A DNA stretch of 64,000 bases. Origin: Coprinopsis marcescibilis. Taxonomy: Eukaryota > Basidiomycota > Agaricomycetes > Agaricales > Psathyrellaceae. Of the stretch, positions 10,608 to 26,700 are shown one piece after another. The translations under genes and the position numbers were made by a program. Each line of letters begins with the position of its first letter. The first letter of the stretch is position 1. The notes under the pieces are model-generated. The model was given only the letters and a program-made list of their open reading frames with translations, had not been told where the DNA came from and searched no databases. The stretch is from NCBI GenBank assembly GCA_004369085.1, contig ML210178.1, forward strand, positions 1-64,000. The letters run 5' to 3'.

Positions 10608-11602
10608 ATGACCCAAGCTTCAACTTTTCTAGGTCAATTCGCAGAACTGGTATATTCAGGGTTACCTCTGCAACTACTGCTCGATAATTACGAGCCTCTC
10701 TCACTCAAAGGCTTCCCACTAGAAGGCTATCACTTGCTGCGAGAAGCTACCCTGATCGACTCTTTCTCTGGCACCGTCGCCAATCTTCCCGTCGCGATCT
10801 TCAGTCTACCATCGCGCAAGCAAACAATCATCGCAATTTCTGGAACATCCAATCTAGGACATGCCGTTCAAGACTTACGTGTCGCCAAAGTACCACACCC
10901 ATCTGGCAAAGGAATGGCGCACACCGGCTTCCTTTCTCTGTATCTGGGCCTCAAATCCCAGGTCAAATCGGTTTTGGAAGCGAATGACATTACGGAACTT
11001 GTCCTGACAGGCCACAGCATGGGTGGTGCTGTCGCTTATCTCCTCTGTATCGATATCCTTTCAGAAGGACACTTCACCTTCAAGTCGCCTCCTGTCATTA
11101 AATTGGTTACCTTTGGTCTCCCCCGAGTTGGAGATTCCACCCTCGTATTCCACTTCCGGGGCCTCGCCGATCAGTACAGGGACAAGCACGGCTGGGATTC
11201 GTTTTCCGAATATTCCGTACGAGCCTTCAATGATGGTGTGTACTCTGTTACCGCTTACTATGGGAGCTATCGATCATTTATAAAAATCCGAAATCGCATC
11301 TTATAGGAGTTCCAACTCTTCCACCACAATGGCTAGGTTATCGTCACTTTCCCAAACACCCAATATATTCGACAGGTGACCAGCTCTACATCGTTCCGGA
11401 GTCCGAGTGCGAATATGCCCTGTTCCACACAAATGTGGACGGAGATGAAGATAAAGCGCCGTGCTTCCCTCGTGGCGGCCATAACTATTACAATGGCCGA
11501 GAACTAGAAAGGCTATTGCGGCGCATCACATGGCTGGAGAAGGCTAACGTTAGCAATGAAGGATGGGAGAATCGGTACAAGTTGATTATGGAGAAAGCGT
11601 GA
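10608..11602 (+). CDS. Class 3 lipase-like alpha/beta hydrolase
   Basis: Two exons, 10608-11235 and 11307-11602, join in phase to give 307 residues and a TGA at 11600-11602. The nucleophile elbow GHSMGGAVAYLL (residues about 133-144) carries the catalytic Ser. LVTFGLPRVGD is the conserved strand after it, bearing the usual Asp region, and the second exon supplies a His-containing segment (GYRHFPKHP). IAISGTSNLG corresponds to the oxyanion strand. These are the landmarks of lipase_3 enzymes, which hydrolyse acylglycerols or other esters. There is no signal peptide or membrane segment, so it may be cytosolic, unlike the secreted family members; the substrate is unknown. The ATG used is the first in frame after the promoter. 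Confidence 0.85.
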
Positions 11603-12696
11603 CATTCGAAGGAAAGCATCCGCAGGAAGTGTATTGCTGCGGTTCGCTAGACTTGCCTACTTTAAGCCCAAGATGTAAATCTCAGGCTGATGCCCATTGC
11701 GTTCAAAGCTATTGCACTCCTGATGTACCCTGGATGCATTTACGTAGCGCCCACTGACGTTCGGCGAAGGAGATGCCGCGATAGATGTCATCGGAGGCTG
11801 TGATTTCGGCCTCCATAAACGTGCTTATACCCATAGCGAGGTTGGACATGTGCACCATGCGATCTACAACTTGGGGCGCTTCTTCCCGTTCTTAAAATGA
11901 CTATATGTTCCTGACGGTTCCTTGGAATTCAAGAGCCCGCTCATCCGACAGCACGGTGCACAAATCTTTGGCGTCCAATTGAATCCATGGTTTGTCCAGG
12001 ATAGGTGAATATTGTCACACGGAGATCGGATTTGTGCTGTCTTATTCTCAAGATATTTAAGCCTAGCAAAGCCGTTGAAGGCCGTTGGCTCCTGCTTGGG
12101 GGAAGTTAAAATCGAGGTGGCTGGAGATCATTTTTTTTCCAAATTGCCTCGCCTCGAGGTGCGACATGAGTAGTGCGTGGGAGGGAGTGCGATATTGACC
12201 ACTTGATGGATCTCCATTGCATCAAACGACTCGCGGGCCCGGTGCTCGACATCCACAAGAGCATGACCAATGCCTTTGCGAGCCCAAGTTACGACTCACG
12301 ACATGAAGGATTAGTTTTGCACCTGTCTTGACCAGCTCCACATTCCTTAATACGAACGGAAGGCTTCGAAAACGGCACAAGCTTGAACTTATTTACCGGA
12401 TCTTCTACAGTCCGCATGGGTTTGAACTCGTTTCATTGGCGACATATAAAAATAAATGTCGGAGGAAACGCCAGTGAGAACGCAAAGGATCTCACAGGCC
12501 AAGCCTGGAGTCCCCAGACTTTACCCTTCCTGAAGTCCGTAACAAGCTTGTGACGGGGAAGCAGCTTTCATCTGCTTACTCAAGATAAAGTAGAGGTTCC
12601 GACAGATGAATCTACGTACTCCCTGTCATTGTCAAGAAGCATGACGCTGTACATCCGCAAGGCGCCGTTATTATCATGACATAGGGGAGTGCGAAT
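11603..12696 (-). pseudogene. Decayed minus-strand coding fragments, unrecognised
   Basis: Between the lipase and the F-box gene the minus strand holds short coding-like runs in changing frames. About 12430-12320 reads TVEDPVNKFKLVPFSKPSV. About 12290-12130 has RKGIGHALVDVEHRARESF followed by a stop after an A-run. About 11990-11905 has KPWIQLDAKDLCTVLSDERA. About 11895-11709 has VVDRMVHMSNLAMGISTF and then GISFAERQWALRKCIQG before TAG. Stops separate the pieces and I found no set of introns that joins them cleanly. I do not recognise the family. It is probably the relic of a former gene; chance is possible for any single piece. Confidence 0.35.
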
Positions 12697-13657
12697 TTAG
12701 CCTGCTTGCTCTTGACACAAATCAGTTACCCAAGCCAGATCGGAGAGGTGTGTATACTCACCGAGAGAAACGGCTTTAGCCTCTTCTTCCATTCTTCGCT
12801 CAATTTCTTCCTCCGCCTCTAGCCATATCGTCGACGTCCCTCGCCAAATTGCCTCCCAATTCCTAACAGGCGCCTCTTCTGGATACGGCAAGAATACAAC
12901 TCGGTTGTCCACACTCCTAGGGATCTCCTCTAGTGATTCAGACTCGTCGAAGAATATCAATAAGAATTTTAGCCGCTGGAATGAGCTTAAGATCGAAGCC
13001 ACATATGCTTCTTGGATGTCCCAATAGTTGAGACCGCGTATAGCGAGATGAGTGAGTGATCTCAAAGCTGTAAGCGGTGGAAATGGAGGTGCTTCATCGT
13101 AGTCCCAGAAAACGAGTTCGAGATGTGTGAGGGATCGGTACCAGATGGGTGGGAGAGCGCTGGGGTTGGAGAAAATATCTAGGAAATGACGACACTCGAT
13201 AGACAGCCGTTGAAGTGGGAGCGTCGCTACCAGAGAAGCAACGGATCCTGGTCCAAGAACGCCCAAAACGTCCACCCATAGCGCCAGGTGAGCAACACCT
13301 TTGCACACCTCAAGCACCCTTTTGGCTCGCCCCACTTCAGCTGGCCTGGTCAAACAGAGGTGCTTAACGTTGGCATGGAAGAAGTCTGGAGGCTTCTCTG
13401 TGAGTGTTCTTATGAACAAATCGCCGTCCCCGGCGCCGATCGTTACCATGCGGTAGATAATGGGCTGAAGCCTGACCCCGCGAGATCAGCAAAAATACAC
13501 GGTCGCCACATAGGAGCACATACCATTCGCATACGCGCCGGGCAACCAGTATAAGCTTCACAGTGCTCGCGGGATCGTCAATGGCGGCCTGAAGAAAGAT
13601 TTGACGCTGCAATTCGGTGGGAAGGTTGCAGAAACCGTCGAGAGTCGAGTCCGACAT
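12697..13657 (-). CDS. F-box-like protein
   Basis: Two exons, 13524-13657 and 12697-13471, split by a 52-bp intron inside the Trp codon, give exactly 302 residues ending at TAA 12697-12699. The N-terminus MSDSTLDGFCNLPTELQRQIFLQA fits the F-box consensus (LPxEL, then a hydrophobic helix), and the junction restores CEW|LQPIIYRMVTIG. The rest has leucine-rich, repeat-like segments (LQRLSIECRHFLDIF, LTHLELVFWDYDE, LTHLAIRGLNYWD), as in the large basidiomycete F-box/LRR families. Such proteins are expected to bring substrates to an SCF ubiquitin ligase through Skp1. The C-terminus is acidic (EAEEEIERRMEEEAK). Which substrate it binds cannot be read from sequence. Confidence 0.75.
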
Positions 13658-16600
13658 AATGACCAGGGTAGGGATCCTTGTTGAGCTTTTTTAGAAAATG
13701 TTTTGAAGCCGATAAGTGGGCACTAAACGAGCGTTGTTTTCTTTCTTGAATCACGTGTGGAGAGAGAGGACGGCTTGCGTCTTATCGTACGTTCATCACT
13801 GGGTGCGGGGGTGTAATCTGGTGTAAGCCCAGTTATCCAATCGGCAAGCTAAAAAGGGACTGACAAACCCAATGTGCTGAGAGCCAATGGCGGCCGTATA
13901 ATTGTTTCGTGAACCTGTTGTGCAGTGGGTGGGGACGGACTGCGATTCGTCCCCACGTGCCAGGGTTTTTTGTTCTGTGTTTCATGGACAACAGGTCGGA
14001 ACCGTTAATGACGGTGAGGGAACTACCCTCTTGTGATATTGATTGAATCAGGTTGTCGAGATTGCCCAGGACTTGAGAGAGTTTAAAGATCTATGCGGCT
14101 TTTGCCACAGTAATTGGTTTTTTGATGGAACGGGAACCTAGGACCGCCGGCCCAAAAATACCTATAGATTCCGCGGTCCACAGCTCCGTACAGTGTTTGA
14201 GCTGAAGCGGTTCGTCACAGGTTGGCATGTTGATCTGGTATCATGTCGCAGTGGAAGAATCTTCAATCTTATCCTGCCAACGTTGGCAAATGACGAGAGG
14301 TTTCAACGAACTTTGACATCTGAAGCAAGTTGTTCAGTCTCTCTCTCGAAACAGGTTGCGGAATTTCGCCAACTCACGCTGCTCCAAGAACCCAGAAATA
14401 CGGTATTTTCCTGCGCTGTCTACGGTGATCTCGCCACGGCGTTTTGGTGTCGGTGTCTTCGGCTGTGAGAGCTCCAGAAAATTGGAGGGCGTATCCGGAA
14501 CGACAGGGTGAGATGTTATTTTCCGCGCTTAAACAAGAAGTTACCCGGCGGTGGCGCTCCATTGACTTGATTCGTAAGGTAGAGTTCTGGGGATCTTTTG
14601 GATGATCCATCGCTTTACATTCAGTAGCCAGTGCTAACTGATCGGGGTTGAACGTTGACCAATGACTGAATTCAACGAATCATTGACAAACGGAAGGGTC
14701 CATCCCGCGATTGACATGAAGGCTGAATTAAGATAGTTAAGCCGTTTATCCACCTTGTTTCACTCATAAGAGTGTGCTAGCAATCGCCTTTACCTGGAAG
14801 TCAGATTTTAAAAAGGGGTTTGGGTAGGCATGACCAAAGGACCTTTAGGAAGCCGTCCTTCTACGCCTCAAAGCGATCCATCAAGATTTGAAGTTTAAAG
14901 CAGGGCTTATAGGCCAACAAGGTCATTGAAGAGATCAACCGGTGTATGTTGAAAGGAGAGTTGCTGGAAGGTTTCCGAGTCGGATACCACAAAGGGTGGC
15001 ATCGCAATTGCCGTGATGAAAGGTGACCATGGCGCACCTTGAGGAGGCATTTCATCGAGATTTACATCTACAGGATCCCGGGTATCAGGAAGGCAGCTTG
15101 AGTCAGACGCCACGATATCTTTTGGTCGACATTCGGATTGGGGTAAGAGTTCCATCAAGCCACTCAGCGCGCCATCAACTTGCCCACCTCCCATTTGCCC
15201 AGGCGTTATATCACCGTAGGTCGGGAGCTAAACGACATCCGGGCATCCAGAGAAGAACATAATGACCTCAATGTACCCAAGTTCCACAAGTCTCGAACAT
15301 TGTATGTTAATATATATAGATTTATCACTGAGAAATTCGCAAAGGCTGGTCTGTCTAAGAACCAACCGACATAATCGGTAGCATCGCCTTATGCTGCGCC
15401 CAACAGGGAAATCAGAACAGCCCCTCGAGATATGCGTTGGCTAGTCAAGCATGCGATATGGCGTTTCAAAATGGTGTATTCAGCGGATGTGAACGTGACG
15501 TCCGAGTTGCACCGAGAACTTGGGTTTGAAGTTTACGAAAGTGACATATAAGAAGCTGTTTCGACAGGATAAGAAGCAAGTTGTGTCCCAGAAATTGGCC
15601 ACATACCCTGGTATGATTGTCCGGCGTCTGGATGCGTCTTGAGAATGATCAAAGTACAGACATCAGTTACTATTGGAGCAAGAACAACGATTCACTGAGA
15701 AACCTTACGGGTAACACGGGGACCGTTGACGCTATGATTGAATTAGAATAAGAATCTGGTTCATGGTCAGGGGCTTCAGGTTCACATCACTTACAAGAGA
15801 GGCATGTGTGGGATATGGTGGATGAAAGGAAGGGATAGCAATGGGCTTGTGGTGGCTGGAGGCAAATGACTGAGCCAGGGTCCGTCCAGCTTACATGCGC
15901 TCATTGCACGGAATTTCTTGGCTCCACCCCTGATTGGAGCCAAGAACATTGAAGCTATGACCTCATCGATGTCCACCGCTGCCCATCTCGCGGAAGGCTG
16001 CGCTTTGAGGCTTGAGCTGCGTTCGCCACGGTTATCGACGAAGAAAGTTATGCACGCATCTAATTAAGTTGGAAGAGATGCCTGATGGTTCGCAATCGAG
16101 ACTTTTACCCATTTTGCTCCCCCGCAGGCCGCCGAACAGTGTAAAAGAAGGACAAAAATATTGCTCCATATGACACTCAAAGTTATCGGAGGTACACCAA
16201 CGTGGAAAGGCAGTGCGAGAAGCGAGAAGCCTATGTCACCAAGAGCCCTTGGGGAAAGGGAAACTCGGTTAATACAGGATACGAACTCCGTCGGGCTCTA
16301 CGGACAGTCAACACCTGTTTTGTAGTACTTACGGATGCCATAATATCCACAGCCTGACTAGTACATAGTTGTGATAAGAGGATACCAGGAGATGAATAGA
16401 CCCTTCTCAAGTAGATAAAAAGTGTGACCAAAGGCAGGAACCGTCACGGAGCATCAGGGCCTGCTGCACCAGGGTTCGTTGGACAAGCTCCGCCGTTCGA
16501 GACTTTGTCGGCGGCGTGGAGATAGAACGTCACTGAAGCTGCAATGAATTCCAGACGGGACTGTTTTTTTTTTTTGGCTAAGCGGGTGGTTGCCTTGGGG

Positions 16601-17177
16601 AAACTGCTATAATAACATCAGGAATCCGCAAGAACGTTCAAGTGTTAGGGGTCCATGGAGGCTGTTCAAGGTGTACTTTCAAGGTTGGTGCTAGCGAGGC
16701 TCGTCAAGTCCGTCAAGTCTTCCATTCCACCAGGTCGATTAATCATTGATGACATTTAGATAAATCTACAGAGCTTCTGGATCCAATAAAATTGACGGCG
16801 GAATGATCGAACGTTGGTAGCCAAGGCTAGACGAGTCAGTGTCGAGAAAATACTATTTGAAGAGATCGGTTGGATAAATTTTGGCAGAGGATTGCATAGC
16901 AGTGCCTGGGGATGGAAACTGGCTGAGCAGGGTGGAATCTGCTGAAATTGGGGACAAATCGGTAGATATTGGCGGGGAGGATGACGGCAAAAGCTATGAT
17001 CAGAGGCTATGTGCTGACGAACAAGGCAGGACAGACAGGCGGGTTTGTTTGGCCGTGCTTGGGGTAAGCGGGAGACGATATCAAGCACGCTGCTATTAGA
17101 TCTCCACTAGCACTTTTCCTCTTCCACATCCCCCACACCGTGTATCTTATCGTTCCCCTCGTTCCCTAAACACCCAG
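13658..17177. other. Long intergenic stretch with weak coding-like traces
   Basis: About 3.5 kb without a gene I can support. The best trace is on the minus strand at 15194-14907 (open reading frame extends up to an acceptor-like site near 15224): it reads LPTYGDITPGQMGGGQ and ends with TPVDLFNDLVGL and a stop at 14907. It resembles an acidic, disordered C-terminal tail such as those of transcription factors, but the upstream pieces (15300-15800) are full of stops. Another minus ORF at 15976-15791 begins MDIDEVIASMFLAP. A T13 run lies near 16563. The last few hundred bases should hold the GFA1 promoter. Confidence 0.35.
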
Positions 17178-17235
17178 GTACGTGTTCTCCTCATCGTCGG
17201 CGCTTGCGGTCACTGACATCCCCGGCATCGCGTAG
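17178..17235 (+). other. Probable 5' untranslated-region intron of GFA1
   Basis: A pyrimidine-rich leader (17105-17175) is followed by CAG|GTACGTG at 17178 and CGCGTAG ending at 17235. That makes a 58-bp intron by consensus, like the coding introns of this gene, and it leaves the ATG 26 bp downstream. Inferred from splice signals only. Confidence 0.5.
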
Positions 17236-17261
17236 TACAACCACTCTCGTACGATCTCAAT

Positions 17262-22270
<5,009 letters not shown>

Positions 22271-23796
22271 ATGGTCGACTGGCAATCCCCGGCACAGATT
22301 ATGAAACAGGCAATTGCTTTCACGAATCTCAACCATGCCTTGCTTGGACTGTACCTGTCCGTTCTCGTCACTTCTCTGACGTCGCCTCGCTAATACAGGT
22401 CCCTGGACACCTCTGCAGGTGGGAGTGGTTTTTGTCACTGGACTTTGATTTCGCCTTCATCTTTGGGAGGAAGAAGTTTCGATGGCCTATGGTATTTGAC
22501 GTTTCTTCGGTGCCGGTCAAGTGGATGGCTCACTGCAGTCGCTCAGATTTTCTATTTCGCCAATCGATACCTTTTGCTTTTCGCTATGATTGGGATGTGA
22601 GTATATTCTGTTCTCTTTGCCGAACATCCTTACCAACTCCTTTCGCACAGTATAGTATCGCTGGATGTTACAACGTGAGGCAGTCCCAGGACGTGCAGCC
22701 ATTCCCAATTGACACTGTCGTAGAGAAATTAACTGTCAGGTCATCTACACCTTCAACCAAATTGCCGGTGATGCTGCAATTGGTCTTGCTAGTATAAACC
22801 TTGCCATCCGAACGTGAGTGACTGTACTCTGTACCGGTATTATTGACGTCCGACCCTAAGCTTTATTCTTAGAATCGCGATATGGTCGCACAATCGCTAT
22901 GTTATTATCGGCTTGGTGCTGGTTATTCTTGGACATTGGTCATTAATCCTGCAAGGTGTCCAACTAAAGGCTTCTTGGGTTGATGGGGTCGGCTGTGTCA
23001 TTACCGAAACCAACAACAGAATCCTAGCCGCCATCTTCATCTACTCGATGTGCTTCGACCTCCTCATTCTGCTTATCAACACATACAAGCTCCTAGGTCT
23101 CGACAACGGAGTTACGGCTCGATCCTTGAGCACTAACAAACTATCAAAGCTGATCTTTGAAGATGGTCTCATCTTTTTCTTCATTGCGTAAGTGCAAATG
23201 ACCTTCGACGTTAATTATGCAGTTGCTGACGTATCGATGAAAGATTTGTTGCAAATTTGATTGCTACGGTTTTCATGTTGCTTAACCTCAGCCAAATTAT
23301 GACTGTCATTTTTAACGTACCTGCTGCAATATTTAGCACTGTAAGCTCTTTCTCTTCACACGGACTGACATACTGTGCGCTGTACTCGGTATCTAACGTT
23401 CTTCTAGATCGTTGCCTGCCGTGCCGTACGGAGACTCACTAATTTTTCTATTCAAGGAGGGGCTGAGGTATTGTAAGTCATCAACTAGTTTCCGAAGCCC
23501 GTGTCTATCGTTAACCATTCCCTTCCAAGCTCAACTGGTGTCCATTCATCTACGCCAGGAAATCGGGGACCGAGAATACCAGCGCTGTCACACCCAAACT
23601 TGAGCGGAACCAAGACTGGCGTTCATGTTCAGGTACTGCTCATATTGCTTCTCATCACCTACATCAGACAGTCTGACGTTACTGTTGGCAGATGGAGACG
23701 TTCACGCACGGGGAGGATGTGTATGACGGCAATAAAAATCGCAATGGAAGCGATACAGATGTCGAGCTTGACCTCGAAAAGGGCGCAAAGCTCTAA
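22271..23796 (+). CDS. Multi-pass membrane protein, fungal-specific family (copy 1)
   Basis: Begins MVDWQSPAQIMKQAIAFTNL and is split into many small exons whose translations line up with the second copy at 29705. The shared landmarks are in the same order: LLGLYLWEWFLSLDFDF, KKFRWP, FANRYLLLFAMIGI, GLASINLAIRTIAIW, LVLVILGHWSLILQG, GCVITETNNRILAAIFIYSM, LIFEDGLIFFF, LIATVFMLLNL, NVPAAIFSTIVACRAVRRL. About seven hydrophobic segments suggest a seven-helix membrane protein, with a hydrophilic C-terminal tail ending METFTHGEDV...LEKGAKL and TAA at 23794-23796. Length is about 330 residues. Proteins of this look are common in Agaricomycetes and usually listed without function. It lacks the features I would expect of the Ste3 pheromone receptor. 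Internal exon edges are partly uncertain. Confidence 0.8.
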
Positions 23797-26700
23797 TACT
23801 CCTTCATGGGCATTACTCTGTCTGGCGTTGACGAAAACGAAAAAGCGTTGCTAAGTTTGTACTCTATCTTGATCTTGCTTGTGGTTGCACTTGTGATTCT
23901 TTCTTTTCGGTTGCTACAATGACAACGAGGACAATTTTTTAGTACGTTTCTTTGATTTTGGTCTTTTTCACCGATATCTCGGGGCTTCCGAATCGTTATC
24001 GCGTAACTTCAGGGTGGTCGCATGGTCGCGACCCCGTATCGACACTCCAGCGTCTACATCCGCGAGTCTGTGCGATGGATCTCTGGCAAGTTCTGGGGCT
24101 GTGGAATGAATGCAGTGTGTCCTATGTACCACATTGCATGGTCCTTGTTCTCGTCGGTGCAGTAGCTTTGTGTGTATCCACTCCATACCTGAAGTGCTAC
24201 TATGGCTGACCGCGCTTGATTCCGCGTTTTCAGCTAGGAAGCCTCGGATGAAGTTATATTTTGAACAAAGGGATCCCTCGAAGCGACTGCAGTATGTTTT
24301 GCCCACTGCCCACGACTGTCGGCCAGCGGCACAGTACGCAAAGGGTCACGCCGAGCAACTGGGGTGACATCTATGTAGTGAGCTCAGGTTTGATGATCAG
24401 TCGAGTTCTTTCCCATCCAGGGCTACGTATTAAACTTTCGGAAGTCGGGCCTACCTGAAATCCCAGTGACCGTCAGCCGCCGTCGTGGTCGCTCTTTGGA
24501 GCCTCTTCGGGAGGCTCGGGAGGCTCGGGCAAGATTTCTTGAGAAAGTTGGTCAATGGGTTGCACTTACAAGGTTTGGACTGGGGTTGAGATCAGTGGGT
24601 GCCGATGAAATGTCAGCGTACGCTGCCCAGGCACCCTTGTGTGTGTGCACATTGGGTATAGTTCAAGCGCATTTCGAGCTGAGGTGAAACAGGTTGAACA
24701 CACTCAGGATGTACAATTTCGGGGGCTCCGAGTAACATGGAAATACCCGTCTTTTGATGCTCCCAAGGATATCGGACCCGGGCTGTAAAGAGCGCTCTCT
24801 CCGTGATGCGGAGGTATCCCAAAGCATCCGCAATCGTAGGCTGTAACGTAAGAGTGCAGGAAATTTTTTCAACGAGGACCACTTCGACATGAGAGCCTCG
24901 TAATGTGTAGGCCTTCGAGTCTTTCTGATGGACTGAAGTGGTCGTTTCGTCAGATGGACTTCGTGTGTAGAAATGAATGTTAAACTGTTAATAGTTAGGG
25001 CTGTGTTGACTGATATTGACCATGTACTGGACGTAATTCCGTGTTACATGACTTACCGTTTGTGTACGTGGCTCGAGGACTTGCACCATGACTCTGTGGT
25101 AACACAGCGCGCTGGAGTCGCGTACAAGTACACAAACTGAGTACCCCATCAGACTGGCCAGCTTCGCTTCATCTGGGCTTTCAACCCCAATGTCCTCATA
25201 CCAACCTCTGCCCTCCCAGGCTCAGCGTGGCTGACTTAGTAGCCGCCGCCAGTGGTGGCACACCCGCCCGCCCGCCAAACCCCATTTTACATCCCAAGTA
25301 AGGGAATTGGAATAAGATTCGGAGCATCGCGAGCCGAGCCAGAACACGTCAGATGATCATCCTCGACATTCAATTCAGAAATCAGCAACTGCCCAAATGT
25401 GTGCACCATCATACAACAGTATACAACGTAAACCCCCAAGGTCCAAGATATTCAAAAGTCCTGAAAGAACGGGGTTTGATGCCATTATCCTCTTTGGCGA
25501 GATAGCTTATCGTGTACATGGGTCTGTCGGTTGGTGAAAGGTGATTAGAGAAGTTTGTGGAGAAGGTGTTGAGGGGCCAGGTTGAGGCGGGGTGTTGAGC
25601 TTAAGCGCCCACCGGGGTTGTCCTGGACGGGTTCCGTCGATCTGATCATGATTCTCTCCAGTTGGTGGTGGCGGTCACAGACAGCATCAAACAAAGCTCT
25701 GGCGTCTTGCACGTAACCATATACAAACGCCTGCAATAGTTCCTACATGGCGGAGACTTATCAGCCCCTATCTGAGCTCGGAGAACTGGTTAATCTCCTG
25801 TGTCTGTATAACTGCGCAGCGCTTGGCATGGGGGCGTAGCCGGATTTGAATGTTGAACGTTGAATGCCGATGGCGGGGCCGTACTTGTTCGCATACTTAC
25901 TTAACTGGCGAAATACTTTGTCCTCCGCACTGTGGCAACTCCACAAAGGCAATATCCGATTTGTGTCAATCCTATGTTCGTACCTTGCTTTGAGATCCAT
26001 TGACGCGTAACGAGGCGAGAGCTGGATCTAACGCTTAACCTATCTAAGGAAGTGGACATTGTATGGTGACTTGGCCAGCGTGATTTATTGTGGGTGATAG
26101 TCGTCTTGACTCTTCGAATGCATGTGTGGAAGAATGGATCTCATCATGTGCGGCTTCCGGGATGTCACAGTCACACCCATCGCCATGTCAATGAATAGCG
26201 AGGTCGAAGACAAGTCGGCCACTTATCGGCTTCTCGAGGTGTTGGTGGGCATAAAGAGCTCGATGTAAAGTCCACTAGCCCAAACACTTGCAATGCGTTA
26301 TAAAGTGTATCTAGTACAATTATGCCAGTCAGTGACTGGCTAGTTGCACTAGAGAGCCCTGATCGGTGTGAGATGAAAGCGTTGGGCTGCGGGGCGCTTG
26401 ACGGTGGCGCTAAGCGCTTGATCAGAACACTGATATCGATGATTTTCGTGGGCCGCTAACCAGGTTGCTGTATGGAATGGGTTAGGCCTCTCTACTTGGT
26501 CTCATGTACGCCGAGGCGGTCGGATGATCACTTGGACTAGTCGTTAGAGAGCTCTATTCGAGTGAATAGAGCAAGGCATGATCAGGAGCTCTTATTCGCT
26601 TCCTCTCGAACCTATGCAGTGTTTATCTCACCTTATTCCCTTTACTGATAATCGCTAAATCGATGGTCCGTCCTAGTTAATGGGTTTCTTACCTCTTCTA

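Noticed and set aside
10038..10616. 192-codon antisense ORF in the Sds23/lipase intergenic region
   Set aside because: It overlaps both gene starts, is rich in Arg/Ser/Cys without pattern, and has no motif; most likely chance.
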